Part shown: piece after piece, positions 1 through 8,858 of the stretch
How the letters are laid out: each line of letters begins with the position of its first letter
Numbering within the stretch: the stretch's first letter is position 1
Source: Streptomyces griseoviridis
GTDB taxonomy: Bacteria; Actinomycetota; Actinomycetes; Streptomycetales; Streptomycetaceae
DNA length: 64,000 nt
Reading direction: 5' to 3'
Assembly (NCBI GenBank): GCA_014649155.1
Contig: BMSM01000006.1
Coordinates: 310,001-374,000 of the forward strand
The notes under the pieces: model-generated
The model's database searches: none
Told to the model about the DNA's origin: nothing
The model's input: only the letters and a program-made list of their open reading frames with translations
Position numbers and translations under genes: made by a program

Positions 1-26
1 TGACCCGCCCGTGATCCAGCTCACGC

Positions 27-37
27 GGAACCGTTCC
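27..37 (+). promoter_or_regulatory. GGAAC-containing palindrome upstream of the sigma-factor gene
   Basis: The sequence ggaac-c-gttcc is a near-perfect palindrome about 90 bases before the sigma-factor start. GGAAC is the usual -35 element of ECF sigma factor promoters, so it could be an autoregulated promoter. I cannot identify a convincing -10 partner. Confidence 0.25.
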
Positions 38-123
38 CTCGCTCCGGAGAGACCAGGGTGTGAGGTGCGGACACGAGCGGGACCTGAGCGACGGACATGA
101 GCGACGGGCGATGAGCGACGGAC

Positions 124-813
124 ATGAGTGAGCGCCTGCGCGCGCGCATCCGGGCGGGCGACCGGGACGCCTTCGCGGAGCTGTACGAGGAGTACGCGCG
201 CCCCGTCTACAACTACGCCTACCGGCTGACCGGTGACTGGTCGACCGCGGAGGAGGTGATGGGGGACACCTTCCTGGAGGCCTGGCGCGGCCGGACCCGG
301 CTCGACCCGGACCGCGGCGCGCTCGGGCCGTGGCTGCTGGGCATCGCGACGAACAAGGCCCGCAACGCCAACCGCGGCACCGGCCGGCGGCTGGCCTTCC
401 TGGCCCGCCGCCCGGCGCCGGAACCGGTGGCCGACTTCGCCGAGGAGAGCGCCGGACGCCTCGACGACGCCCGCCGGCTGGCCGCCGTACGCCAGGTCCT
501 CGGACGGCTGCGGCGTACGGAACGCGAGGTGCTGGCCCTGTGCGTCTGGTCCGGCCTCGACTACCCGCAGGCCGCCGAGGCCCTGGGCGTCCCGGTCGGC
601 ACCGTGCGGTCCCGGCTGTCCCGGGCCCGCGCCAGGCTGCGCCGCCTGACCGACCGGTATCTGGAGGAGGAGCGGCGCGGGCCGCCCGGGACGGCCCGCG
701 CCCGGAAGCCGGCGGTGGACCCGGAACTCCCCCACCGCCACGGAGAGATACCCGGTGAGACCGCGTTCGCGGCTCTGCCGACAGCCCAGCGGACGAAGGA
801 GGCACCCCGATGA
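124..813 (+). CDS. ECF-type RNA polymerase sigma factor (sigma-70 family)
   Basis: The 229-residue protein has sigma region 2 at about residues 14-80 (DAFAELYEEYARPVYNYAYRL, then AEEVMGDTFLEAW) and region 4 at about 120-172, ending in the DNA-binding helix GVPVGTVRSRLSRARARLRR. Regions 1 and 3 are absent, which is the ECF pattern. It should redirect RNA polymerase to a small regulon. The last 50 residues are polar and carry no domain I recognise. The stop overlaps the next gene in an ATGA junction, so the two are co-translated and the downstream membrane protein is probably its partner or regulator. Two tiny ATG-initiated frames precede the start. ATG 124 was chosen because upstream in-register codons hit stops. 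Confidence 0.9.
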   Translation: MSERLRARIRAGDRDAFAELYEEYARPVYNYAYRLTGDWSTAEEVMGDTFLEAWRGRTRLDPDRGALGPWLLGIATNKARNANRGTGRRLAFLARRPAPEPVADFAEESAGRLDDARRLAAVRQVLGRLRRTEREVLALCVWSGLDYPQAAEALGVPVGTVRSRLSRARARLRRLTDRYLEEERRGPPGTARARKPAVDPELPHRHGEIPGETAFAALPTAQRTKEAPR

Positions 814-1883
814 ACGCCACCGGTAACGGACCCGACCGGGCCCCCCGCCACCACGGCGCCGAGGGGGCCGGCCGGGAGGAGACGGACCGCGACCCGCTGC
901 TCCGCCTCCTGCCGCCCCCGCCCGAACGGGACCTCTCCGCCGAGCGGCACTTCCACCACAAGGACCGCCTGATGCACCTCATCGACAACGACCGTGCCCG
1001 TGAGCCCCGCCCGTCCCGGTCCCGCCCGTTCCTGCGCCGCCCGGCGCTGTGGACCCCGCTGGCGGCCACCGCCCTGGCGGGCGTCCTCGCCGTCACGCTC
1101 ACCACCACCGGCGACGACCGCCCCACCCCGCCGGGCGGCGGCGCGGCCGTCCTGCTCCAGCAGGTCGCCGAGGTGGCGGCCCGGACCGAGGCCACCGCCG
1201 TCCGCGACGACCAGTACGTCTACGTCAAGAGCCTGAGCGCCGGTGCGGAGCTTGAGGAGGACGGCACCTACCGGGCGGCGGGCGAGCCGGCCGAACGGGA
1301 GGTGTGGTGGTCCCAGGACCCCGCTCCCGCGAAGACGGTCGGCCTGATCCACGAGAACGGCTCCTACTTCCCCGTCAACGAACTGGTCCCGCCCGGCTCC
1401 GAGGGCGTCCCCGCCGGCCTCGACCGCCCCACCTACACCTGGCTCTCCACCCTCCCCACCGACCCCGACCGACTCCTCGAGCGCCTGTACGACCTGACCG
1501 ACCCGGACGACGGCCAGGAGAAGGCCCAGGCAGTCTTCGACACCATCGGCGACCTGCTCTCCGAGACGTACATGCCCCCACGCAACGCCGCCGCCCTCTA
1601 CCGGGCCGCCGCGAAGATCCCCGGCGTGACCAGGGAGACGGACGCCGAGGACGCGGCGGGCCGGCACGGCTACGGCATCCGCCGCACCGACACCCGCGCC
1701 GCCACCGCCACCGAGTGGGTCTTCGCCCCCGACACCCTCATCTACCTCGGCGAACGCACCTACCTCACCCGCGACACGACGTCCGGCAAGGCAGGCCAGA
1801 CCCTGGAGGAGAACGCGGTCCTGACCCGGGGTGTGGTGGACGCCTACCGGGCCCGCCCGGACTCGCCCACCGACCCGGCGTGA
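810..1883 (+). CDS. CU044_5270 family membrane protein, sigma-factor partner
   Basis: This 357-residue protein overlaps the sigma factor gene by four bases (ATGA). The N-terminal 65 residues are cytoplasmic and contain the LLPPPPERDLSAERHFHHKDRLMHLID stretch typical of the actinobacterial family annotated CU044_5270. One transmembrane helix follows at about residues 70-92 (LWTPLAATALAGVLAVTL). The remaining 260 residues would lie outside the membrane and include a conserved LPTDPDRLLERLYDL segment. Such proteins almost always follow an ECF sigma gene. A role as membrane sensor or anti-sigma-like regulator is inference; I see no zinc-finger HxxxCxxC motif. Confidence 0.8.
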   Translation: MNATGNGPDRAPRHHGAEGAGREETDRDPLLRLLPPPPERDLSAERHFHHKDRLMHLIDNDRAREPRPSRSRPFLRRPALWTPLAATALAGVLAVTLTTTGDDRPTPPGGGAAVLLQQVAEVAARTEATAVRDDQYVYVKSLSAGAELEEDGTYRAAGEPAEREVWWSQDPAPAKTVGLIHENGSYFPVNELVPPGSEGVPAGLDRPTYTWLSTLPTDPDRLLERLYDLTDPDDGQEKAQAVFDTIGDLLSETYMPPRNAAALYRAAAKIPGVTRETDAEDAAGRHGYGIRRTDTRAATATEWVFAPDTLIYLGERTYLTRDTTSGKAGQTLEENAVLTRGVVDAYRARPDSPTDPA

Positions 1884-1899
1884 CCCGCCCCACACCCTG

Positions 1900-1934
1900 A
1901 AAGGCCCCGACCCCTGCCCGGTCGGGGCCTTTTC
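1900..1934 (+). terminator. Intrinsic terminator of the sigma-factor operon
   Basis: A 12-base stem (aaggccccgacc / ggtcggggcctt) with a short loop is followed by TTTTC, 17 bases after the stop of the membrane protein. Confidence 0.85.
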
Positions 1935-1946
1935 GCCCCCAACACG

Positions 1947-1978
1947 TCGAAGGCCCCCTGTTTCCAGGGGGCCTTCGA
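1947..1978 (-). terminator. Hairpin at the 3' side of tRNA-Ser
   Basis: A perfect 14-base inverted repeat (tcgaaggccccctg / cagggggccttcga, loop tttc) lies 20 bases beyond the tRNA-Ser 3' end. It has no T run but is well placed to end minus-strand tRNA transcription. Confidence 0.6.
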
Positions 1979-1998
1979 CATCGTGCCCGGTGAGGCAC

Positions 1999-2086
1999 TG
2001 GCGGAGGATACGAGATTCGAACTCGTGAGGGGTTGCCCCCAACACGCTTTCCAAGCGTGCGCCCTAGGCCTCTAGGCGAATCCTCC
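1999..2086 (-). tRNA. tRNA-Ser (anticodon GGA)
   Basis: Read on the minus strand, the acceptor arm GGAGGAT pairs with ATCCTCC. The anticodon loop reads TTGGAAA, giving anticodon GGA. A long variable arm (GTTGGGGGCAACCCC) is typical of serine tRNAs. The T arm contains GTTCGAATC and CCA is encoded. Confidence 0.95.
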
Positions 2087-2156
2087 GCTGGAGACATTAC
2101 ATGACGTCGGAGGGTGCTCGCGAACTCGTTCCGGGGGGCCGCGATCAGGTACGCTG

Positions 2157-2250
2157 GGTGCAGCCCCTCACGCGGCGCTATCTGACTGAACTCCCCCAGG
2201 GCCGGAAGGCAGCAAGGGTAGGTCGGCTCTGGCGGGTGCGTGGGGGGCGT
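2157..2250 (+). ncRNA. ffs: Bacterial signal recognition particle RNA (4.5S/scRNA)
   Basis: The sequence holds the universal SRP helix-8 core: cagggccggaaggcagcaag, with a GGAA tetraloop and the asymmetric AGCA/GCAG internal loop that binds Ffh. The outer arms gcccctcacgc (2163-2173) and gcgtggggggc (2238-2248) pair to close a single long hairpin, the short form of SRP RNA. A TACGCT -10 box at 2150-2155 predicts a start near 2160. The RNA scaffolds co-translational membrane targeting with Ffh and FtsY. It sits directly upstream of dnaX, so reading frames through it are spurious. Confidence 0.92.
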
Positions 2251-2303
2251 TGTCGTTTCCGGGGCCGGGCCGGTTGTCAGTCGTCGCCTATAACCTCGTA
2301 TGC

Positions 2304-4613
2304 GTGTCGTCTCTCGCGCTCTACCGCCGCTACCGCCCGGAGACCTTCGCGGAGGTCATCGGGCAGGAGCATGTCACCGACCCGCTGCAGCAGGCGCTGC
2401 GGAACAACCGGGTCAATCACGCGTACCTGTTCAGCGGTCCGCGCGGCTGCGGCAAGACGACCAGCGCCCGCATCCTGGCGCGCTGTCTGAACTGCGAGCA
2501 GGGGCCCACGCCCACGCCCTGCGGCGAGTGCCAGTCGTGCCGGGACCTCGCCAGGAACGGGCCGGGTTCGATCGACGTCATCGAGATCGACGCCGCGTCG
2601 CACGGTGGCGTCGACGACGCGCGTGACCTGCGGGAGAAGGCATTCTTCGGGCCCGCCGGCAGCCGGTACAAGATCTACATCATCGACGAGGCCCACATGG
2701 TCACGTCGGCCGGGTTCAACGCGCTGCTGAAGGTCGTCGAGGAGCCGCCGGAGCATCTCAAGTTCATCTTCGCGACCACCGAGCCCGAGAAGGTCATCGG
2801 CACCATCAGGTCGCGGACCCACCACTACCCCTTCCGGCTCGTCCCGCCCGGCACGCTCCGGGAGTACCTCGGCGAGGTGTGCGCCAAGGAGGACATCCCG
2901 GTCGCGGAAGGCGTGCTGCCGCTCGTCGTGCGGGCCGGCGCGGGGTCGGTGCGTGACTCCATGTCCGTCATGGACCAGTTGCTGGCCGGCGCGGGTGCCG
3001 AGGGTGTGACGTACGCCATGGCGACGGCCCTGCTCGGGTACACGGACGGCTCGTTGCTCGACTCCGTGGTCGAGGCGTTCGCCTCGGGGGACGGGGCCGC
3101 GGCCTTCGAGGTCGTCGACCGGATCATCGAGGGCGGCAACGACCCGCGGCGGTTCGTCGCCGACCTGCTGGAGCGGCTGCGCGACCTCGTGATCCTCGCG
3201 GCCGTGCCCGACGCCGCGGAGAAGGGGCTCATCGACGCCCCGGCCGACGTGATCGAGCGCATGCAGGCCCAGGCGCGCTCCTTCGGCGCCGCCGAGCTGA
3301 GCCGCGCCGCCGACCTGGTCAACGAGGGGCTCACCGAGATGCGCGGCGCCACCTCGCCCCGCCTCCAGCTGGAGCTGATCTGCGCGCGCGTGCTGCTGCC
3401 CGCGGCGTACGGCGACGAGCGGTCGGTGATGGCCCGCCTGGACCGTATCGAGCGCGGGGTGAGCTTCTCCTCGGGAGCGGGCCTGCCGGCCGCCGGGTAT
3501 GTGCCGGGACCCGAGGCCCACCCCGCCGCCGCGCCCGTGCCGCCGGGCGGCGGCGTCGCTGCGGCACGGGCGGCGGTCCGGGGACCGGGGGTGGCCGCAC
3601 CGGCCGTTCCCGCAGGCCCGGACATGAACGCCGGTGCGGGTGCCGGTGCCGGTACGGGTGGTTCCGGTGACGCCCCCGCTCCCGCCTCGGCGCCCGTGCG
3701 GCCCGCCCCCGCGCCGCAGGCCACCGCGCCCGCGCGGCCCTCGCCCCCGCCCACTGCCGCCCCGAGCCCGCCCCCGCCCTCCGCCCCCGCCCAGCCGTCC
3801 GCGCCCGGTGCCTGGCCCACCGCTGCCCCCGCCGGCGGCGGCCGGCGTCCCGGTGGCTGGCCCACGGCCGCCCCCGCGGGCGGCGCCGGCCAGCCGCCGG
3901 CCCCGTCGTCCCCGCCCCCCGCCGCGGCCCCCGCACCCGCCCCGACGCCGGCTCCCGCCCCGTCCTCCGCCGGCCCCGCCTTCACGGCCCCCGGCGGCCT
4001 CGACCCCCGCACCCTCTGGCCGAACATCCTGGAGGCGGTCAAGAACCGCCGCCGGTTCACCTGGATCCTGCTCAGCCAGAACGCCCAGGTGACCGGCTTC
4101 GACGGCACCACCCTCCGCCTCGGCTTCGTCAACGCGGGCGCGCGGGACAACTTCGCGAGCAGCGGCAGCGAGGACGTACTGCGGCAGGCGCTGAGCGAGC
4201 AGTTCAACGTCCAGTGGAAGATCGAGGCGGTCGTCGACCCGTCCGGCGGCGGCTCGGCACCCCCGCCCCCGGCAGGCCCCTCCAGCGGCGGCCCGGCCGG
4301 TGGTGGCTACGGCGGTGGTGGGTACGGCGGTGGTGGGTACGGCACCTCCGCCCCCGCCCAGCGTCCGGCAGCGGCCTCCTCCCCGGCCCCCTCCGGCCCC
4401 GCGCCGTCCCCGACGGCCCCGGCGTCCTCCGCCCCCGTGTCGGCCCCGGCCCCCGCGGCCCGCCCCCCGGCGCCCGAGCCGCCGCCGGTCTCCATCGAGG
4501 ACGACATCCCCGAGGACGACGACCCCGACCTCGACGAGTCGGCCCTCTCCGGCAAGGAACTGCTCGTCCGCGAGCTGGGGGCGACGGTGGTGGAGGAGAT
4601 CGCCAACGAGTGA
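2304..4613 (+). CDS. dnaX: DNA polymerase III subunit gamma/tau
   Basis: This is the clamp-loader ATPase. Starting at GTG 2304 the protein reads MSSLALYRRYRPETFAEVIG, the family N terminus. The Walker A motif GPRGCGKT is at residues 45-52, zinc-module cysteines at 64, 73, 76 and 79, and the Walker B segment IIDEAH at about 126-131. The sensor segment is SRTHHYPF where E. coli has SRC. A roughly 200-residue Pro/Ala linker follows, then a conserved tau-like domain (RTLWPNILEAVKNRRRFTWILL) at about 565-640 and a second low-complexity stretch with YGGGGYGGGGYG. The tail is acidic. The total is 769 residues. No Shine-Dalgarno precedes GTG 2304 and a TATAAC box ends nine bases upstream, suggesting a leaderless mRNA. 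The longer frame from 2250 would run from the SRP RNA end and is rejected. Confidence 0.95.
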   Translation: MSSLALYRRYRPETFAEVIGQEHVTDPLQQALRNNRVNHAYLFSGPRGCGKTTSARILARCLNCEQGPTPTPCGECQSCRDLARNGPGSIDVIEIDAASHGGVDDARDLREKAFFGPAGSRYKIYIIDEAHMVTSAGFNALLKVVEEPPEHLKFIFATTEPEKVIGTIRSRTHHYPFRLVPPGTLREYLGEVCAKEDIPVAEGVLPLVVRAGAGSVRDSMSVMDQLLAGAGAEGVTYAMATALLGYTDGSLLDSVVEAFASGDGAAAFEVVDRIIEGGNDPRRFVADLLERLRDLVILAAVPDAAEKGLIDAPADVIERMQAQARSFGAAELSRAADLVNEGLTEMRGATSPRLQLELICARVLLPAAYGDERSVMARLDRIERGVSFSSGAGLPAAGYVPGPEAHPAAAPVPPGGGVAAARAAVRGPGVAAPAVPAGPDMNAGAGAGAGTGGSGDAPAPASAPVRPAPAPQATAPARPSPPPTAAPSPPPPSAPAQPSAPGAWPTAAPAGGGRRPGGWPTAAPAGGAGQPPAPSSPPPAAAPAPAPTPAPAPSSAGPAFTAPGGLDPRTLWPNILEAVKNRRRFTWILLSQNAQVTGFDGTTLRLGFVNAGARDNFASSGSEDVLRQALSEQFNVQWKIEAVVDPSGGGSAPPPPAGPSSGGPAGGGYGGGGYGGGGYGTSAPAQRPAAASSPAPSGPAPSPTAPASSAPVSAPAPAARPPAPEPPPVSIEDDIPEDDDPDLDESALSGKELLVRELGATVVEEIANE

Positions 4614-4910
4614 GCGCCGCCGGCCGGCACGGGCTCCGGCCCGCACACGCTCCGGCCGTCGGTACTCCGGTCGTACGGCTGTTACTCGTGCGACCCGCGA
4701 CCCGTCCGATCCGCGACCCGTTAGGGCCCGCGACCCGTACGACTCGTACGACCCGTGCGGCTCGCACCGCCCGTACGGGGTGCAGCCGTACGGGCCTCCC
4801 GCGCTCGCGCGCCCGCTCCCCTGCTCCTCGGACGATCCGACGAACGCCCCCGCCCCACCCGCTGGGCATCCCGTACAAAGGCCCCCGCCCGCTCCCGTTA
4901 GGCTGACCCC
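4614..4910. other. dnaX-purD intergenic region with short tandem repeats
   Basis: About 300 bases without a credible gene. Positions 4700-4800 carry many imperfect copies of gcgacccgt/tacgactcg/gtacgggc words, giving a low-complexity GC-rich tract. The only clear signal is the purD -10 box at its end. Confidence 0.5.
4899..4904 (+). promoter_or_regulatory. -10 box of a probable leaderless purD transcript
   Basis: TAGGCT ends six bases before the purD GTG, so transcription should begin at or next to the start codon. No ribosome binding site is visible. Confidence 0.5.
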
Positions 4911-6176
4911 GTGAAGGTCCTCGTCATCGGCAGCGGTGCCCGCGAACACGCCCTGTGCCGTTCCCTGTCCCTCGACCCCGGCGTCACGGCGCTGCACTGC
5001 GCCCCCGGCAACGCCGGCATCGCCGAGGTCGCCGAGCTGCACCAGGTCGACGCCCTCGACGGCGCGGCGGTGACCGCGCTCGCCACGCGCCTCGGCGCCG
5101 AGCTGGTCGTGGTCGGCCCGGAGGCGCCCCTGGTCGCCGGGGTCGCCGACGCCGTGCGCGAGGCGGGCATCCCGGTCTTCGGCCCCTCCAAGGAGGCCGC
5201 GCGTCTGGAGGGCTCCAAGGCGTTCGCCAAGGACGTCATGGCCGGCGCCGGCGTGCCCACGGCCCGCTCGTACGTCTGCGCCACCCCCGAGGAGGCGGAC
5301 GCGGCCCTCACCGCGTTCGGAGCCCCGTACGTCGTGAAGGACGACGGTCTCGCCGCCGGCAAGGGCGTCGTCGTCACGGACGACATCGAGGCCGCCCGCG
5401 CCCACGCGCGCGCCTGCGGACGCGTCGTCATCGAGGAGTACCTCGACGGCCCCGAGGTCTCCCTTTTCGCCATCACCGACGGCGACAACGTACGTCCGCT
5501 CCAGCCCGCCCAGGACTTCAAGCGCGCGCTCGACGGCGACGAGGGCCCCAACACCGGCGGCATGGGCGCGTACTCCCCGCTGCCGTGGGCCGACCCCAAG
5601 CTCGTGGACGAGGTCGTGCACACCGTCCTCCAGCCCACCGTCGACGAGATGCGCCGCCGCGGCACCCCCTTCTCCGGTCTCCTCTACGCCGGGCTCGCGA
5701 TCACCTCGCGCGGTGTCCGCGTGATCGAGTTCAACGCCCGTTTCGGCGACCCCGAGACCCAGGTCGTGCTGGCCCGGCTGAAGACCCCGCTGGCCGGCCT
5801 GCTGATGGCCGCCGCCACCGGCAACCTCGCCGATCTCGAACCCCTGCGCTGGAGCGAGGACGCGGCGGTCACCGTCGTCGTCGCCTCGCACAACTACCCC
5901 GGCACCCCGCGGACCGGCGACCCCATCACCGGCCTCGACAAGGTGGCCGCCGAGGACGCCCCGCACGCCTACGTGCTGCACGCCGGAACCCGGCGCGAGG
6001 GCGACGCCGTCGTCAGCGCCGGCGGCCGGGTGCTGTCCGTCACGGCCACCGGCGCCGACCTCACCGAGGCCCGCGACCGCGCCTACCGGGCCGTCGCCCG
6101 CATCGGCCTCGACGGCTCCCAGCACCGCACCGACATCGCGGCGAAGGCGGCGGCCGAGGTGACGGCCGAGGCGTGA
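4911..6176 (+). CDS. purD: Phosphoribosylamine-glycine ligase
   Basis: GARS catalyses the ATP-dependent ligation of glycine to phosphoribosylamine, step two of de novo purine synthesis, in the cytoplasm. The 421-residue length is normal. The N terminus [15 protein letters not shown] is the family signature. The ATP-grasp domain (about 105-300) includes [16 protein letters not shown] and ends with the metal-binding [17 protein letters not shown]. The conserved [10 protein letters not shown] is present. The GTG start is supported by the -10 box immediately upstream. It is the first of five purine loci in the window and stands alone, separated by a terminator from the next gene. Confidence 0.97.
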   Translation: MKVLVIGSGAREHALCRSLSLDPGVTALHCAPGNAGIAEVAELHQVDALDGAAVTALATRLGAELVVVGPEAPLVAGVADAVREAGIPVFGPSKEAARLEGSKAFAKDVMAGAGVPTARSYVCATPEEADAALTAFGAPYVVKDDGLAAGKGVVVTDDIEAARAHARACGRVVIEEYLDGPEVSLFAITDGDNVRPLQPAQDFKRALDGDEGPNTGGMGAYSPLPWADPKLVDEVVHTVLQPTVDEMRRRGTPFSGLLYAGLAITSRGVRVIEFNARFGDPETQVVLARLKTPLAGLLMAAATGNLADLEPLRWSEDAAVTVVVASHNYPGTPRTGDPITGLDKVAAEDAPHAYVLHAGTRREGDAVVSAGGRVLSVTATGADLTEARDRAYRAVARIGLDGSQHRTDIAAKAAAEVTAEA

Positions 6177-6220
6177 CCGGCCCGCGTCGACGGACCGGGT
6201 GAGGACCGCGCACGGACGGA

Positions 6221-6268
6221 ATCAGGCCCCGGTTCCCGGACTCCACGTCCCGGGAGCCGGGGCCTGAT
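6221..6268 (+). terminator. Terminator after purD
   Basis: A long inverted repeat (atcaggccccgg-ttcccgg / cccggga-gccggggcctgat) lies about 45 bases after the purD stop. There is no strong T run, as is common in Streptomyces. Confidence 0.8.
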
Positions 6269-6397
6269 GTTCGCCGTCCGTCATCCACCTTTCCCCAAAG
6301 CCATTCCATCGAGTGACCGATGCCCCATACGGCTGACGGACCCCGGACCCCCAACTAGGGTGCGGCGCAAGCATTCCGGCACTTGGCCCACCGCGCA

Positions 6398-6425
6398 TTG
6401 CGATGTCAGTGGCGGGTGCCACAGT
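6398..6425 (+). promoter_or_regulatory. Candidate promoter of the M48-like membrane protein gene
   Basis: TTGCGA (6398-6403), a 16-base spacer and CACAGT (6420-6425) precede a GAGG ribosome binding site and ATG 6497. The match to the vegetative consensus is moderate. Confidence 0.35.
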
Positions 6426-6496
6426 GGGGGAGTGAGCACCAGCGGCGATCGCACCGCCACCAGGCGTGCGGGGTCAGTGAGGGGATGAGGTCCGGC

Positions 6497-8479
6497 ATGA
6501 GCGGCATGGGCGTGGAGGAGCGGGGAGCGCTGGGCGCGCGTGCCCGGGCCCTGGCCGTGCTGCGGGTCCGCAGCCGGGCCCTCGCCGTCGCGCTGCTCCC
6601 GGCGGCCGCGGCGGTGATCCTGCTGGCGGGCGGAGCCACCGGCCGTCTCGTCGGCGCGGGCTGGGACGCCGCGCGCTGGACGGTGACCGTGCTCGCCCTC
6701 CTCGTCCTGCTCGCCGCCGCCGGGGTCGCCGCGGTGGTGGCCCGCGCGCGGCCCGCCGTCACCCCGACGGTCGCCGTCGCGGAGTCGTCGGCCCCTGACC
6801 TCTACCGGATGGTGCGCGACCTCGCCGACCGGCTCGACGTCCCCGCCCCGTCCGCGATAGCGCTCACCCCGGACTGCGACAGCTGGCTGGAGGACCGCAC
6901 CCACCGGGCGCACGGCCGTCCGCCGCCCCCGGCGGGCGTCGACGACGGGACGGGTCCGGGCGGCCCCACCGACCGCCGGTCCTCCGCCGCGCCCGTCCTC
7001 GTCATCGGCTCCCCCTTCCTGTGGTGGATGCGTGTGGGCGAGCTGCGCGCGGTCCTCGCCCCGGTCGTCGCCGGTACGGGCCCGTCCGCGCACCCCGACA
7101 TAGCCGCCGCCCGGCGTTTCGTCCGGGGCCTGGACGCGGCGGTGGCGGTGGCCGCGGAGCCGGGCCGGCACCTGCTGTCCCGTGCCGCGCGGGCCGGCGT
7201 CGGCTGGGTGGCCCGCCTGCTGCTGCGCGGTTGCCGGACGCACGCCGCCGAGATGGAGCGCGGGGTGGCGACCGCCGCCGCCGAGCGCGCCCAGGCCGTG
7301 GACTACGGGCTCCGGATCGTCGCGCAGGAGCAGGTCGGGCTGGCCTACGCGGGCTGGGACCGCCTGCTGACCCGGGTGGCGCTGCCCGCCTGGCGCACCG
7401 GTCGCTGGCCCACCCGGCTGGACGCGGGCGTCGTCGCCGCGCTGACCGAGCTGTCCCGCCGCGACCGGCTGGCCGAGGGCTTCGCCTCCCGGCTGGGCGA
7501 GCGTCCCGCCTGCGACCTGCTGGAGGAGCCCGGCGCGATGGACGAGGCCACCTCCCTCCTCGCCGCGCGCCTCTTCCACGGCGGCCCGGCCGAGCCCGGC
7601 GCCGACTGGGCGCCGCTGGAGTGGCACGAGTACCCGGAGGAGGTCGTCGACCGCACCTGGCGCACCGACGCGGCCCGCCTCCACCGGGTCCTGGACGCCC
7701 TCGGTGTCCGCCGCACCACCGACGACACCGGCCCGGAGACCGACGGCCCCACCCTGGCCCGCGTCCTCGACCACCTCACGGACGCGGCCCCGGCCACCGC
7801 CGGCACCGGCAGCGACACGACGGACGACGCCACCAGAACCGTGAGCGGCACGGACGCCACGCACGTCACGGACGACGACCACAACCCGAACGGCACGAGC
7901 GGCGGCCCGCACGACACCGCCCCCGCCCCCGGCACCGCCCCCGCACCCGACGTCGACTTCACCCCCGCACCCGTCTTCGACTTCACCCCCGCCTCCGACG
8001 TCGCCCCAGACCTCGACGATGACGACGACCTGTCCGGCACCACCGCCCGCGGCGCCGCGCTCGCCGCCGGCCTCACCGCCGAGCTGGCCCGCGAGGAGGC
8101 CGCGGCCGCCGCCGGCCTCCACCCCACCGAAAGACCGGCCCCGGCCGCCCTCCCCCCGGCCCCCACCCCGGCCGCTCCCGAGACGGCCCTCTGGGACGAC
8201 GGCCCCCTCCCCCTCCTCCCGCTGCGCCCCCCGCGCACCGGCCGCGAGATCCTCACCGACCACGTCACCGCGATGGTCTGCTGCGCCGCGATGGACACCG
8301 CCGGTGCCGCCCCCGGCCTGGACTGGCTCGACGGCCCGTCCCTGCTGATCCGCGGCGAGCGCGCCGCCGACCTGGCCCCCCGCGTCCTCGCCCTGGTCGA
8401 GACCGGCGACCCCGGCCCGCTGCGTACCTGGCTCACCGACCTGGGCATACGCCCCGAGAAGCCCGTACGCCTGGTCTGA
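6497..8479 (+). CDS. Membrane protein resembling an inactivated M48-type protease
   Basis: The 660-residue protein has two N-terminal helices (about 28-46 and 62-84). The next segment runs LYRMVRDLADRLDVPAPSAIAL, then PVLVIGSPFLWWMRVGELRAVLAPVVAGTG. That order (helix, strand, leucine-rich core, ExxAVLA) is how M48/HtpX proteases lead into their zinc motif, but the HExxH expected after AVLA is missing: APVVAGTGPSAHPD stands there. A pseudoprotease or scaffold is my inference. A helical region follows, then a disordered Thr/Asp/Pro-rich stretch (about 440-560) and a conserved C-terminal block. ATG 6497 was chosen for the GAGG six bases upstream. It lies between purD and purC but need not act in purine synthesis. 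Confidence 0.6.
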   Translation: MSGMGVEERGALGARARALAVLRVRSRALAVALLPAAAAVILLAGGATGRLVGAGWDAARWTVTVLALLVLLAAAGVAAVVARARPAVTPTVAVAESSAPDLYRMVRDLADRLDVPAPSAIALTPDCDSWLEDRTHRAHGRPPPPAGVDDGTGPGGPTDRRSSAAPVLVIGSPFLWWMRVGELRAVLAPVVAGTGPSAHPDIAAARRFVRGLDAAVAVAAEPGRHLLSRAARAGVGWVARLLLRGCRTHAAEMERGVATAAAERAQAVDYGLRIVAQEQVGLAYAGWDRLLTRVALPAWRTGRWPTRLDAGVVAALTELSRRDRLAEGFASRLGERPACDLLEEPGAMDEATSLLAARLFHGGPAEPGADWAPLEWHEYPEEVVDRTWRTDAARLHRVLDALGVRRTTDDTGPETDGPTLARVLDHLTDAAPATAGTGSDTTDDATRTVSGTDATHVTDDDHNPNGTSGGPHDTAPAPGTAPAPDVDFTPAPVFDFTPASDVAPDLDDDDDLSGTTARGAALAAGLTAELAREEAAAAAGLHPTERPAPAALPPAPTPAAPETALWDDGPLPLLPLRPPRTGREILTDHVTAMVCCAAMDTAGAAPGLDWLDGPSLLIRGERAADLAPRVLALVETGDPGPLRTWLTDLGIRPEKPVRLV

Positions 8480-8500
8480 CCGCCGCCCGCTGCCCGCCGG

Positions 8501-8585
8501 CCACGGCTGCCCGTCGGCCACGATCGGTCACCGACCACGATCGGTCACCGACCACGATCGGTCACCGGCCACGACCGGCCACCGA
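8501..8585. repeat. Five tandem 17-bp repeats
   Basis: Three near-identical units of ccacgatcggtcaccga begin at 8518, 8535 and 8552. Degenerate units begin at 8501 and 8569. The array starts about 20 bases after the preceding stop codon. Each good unit contains the palindrome cgatcg. Confidence 0.85.
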
Positions 8586-8858
8586 CCGCAGACCATCCCG
8601 CTCCCTCCTCCCGCACAACAGGTCCCCGCCACCCCCGACCGCCCCTGGCACCCGGCCGCCCCGGCGCCCCCTCCACCCCCTCCCGCCCGCTGCCACCTCA
8701 GCGAACTCCCTGCGGACTCCGGCATTCCACTTCGACTCGGTCCGCGACGAACCGTGACAGCCCGCGTGCGAGATGTGATGTGCTGGGACCGATCGCGCAC
8801 ATGGCATTGGCGTACGTCATACGCACGACCACGGGGGCATGAGGGAGGGGATTGACCC
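8586..8858. other. Noncoding leader before the dimethylformamidase-like gene
   Basis: I see no gene here. A small inverted repeat gcgta-cgtca-tacgc at about 8809-8823 and a GAGGGAGGGG ribosome binding site at 8841-8850 lead into the next start. Confidence 0.5.

Noticed and set aside
2250..2303. Upstream start for dnaX at GTG 2250
   Set aside because: It overlaps the end of the SRP RNA and adds 18 residues not found in the family; GTG 2304 gives the standard N terminus.
4680..4800. Possible small gene or RNA in the dnaX-purD gap
   Set aside because: Only short tandem words are present, with no start site, stem pattern or coding bias.
2277..6125. 1282-codon open frame on the minus strand across dnaX and purD
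   Set aside because: It is antisense to two well-recognised genes. Long antisense frames are expected in DNA with this third-position GC bias, and the translation shows no domain.
8501..8585. CRISPR array
   Set aside because: The 17-bp repeats are contiguous with no spacers and no cas genes nearby.
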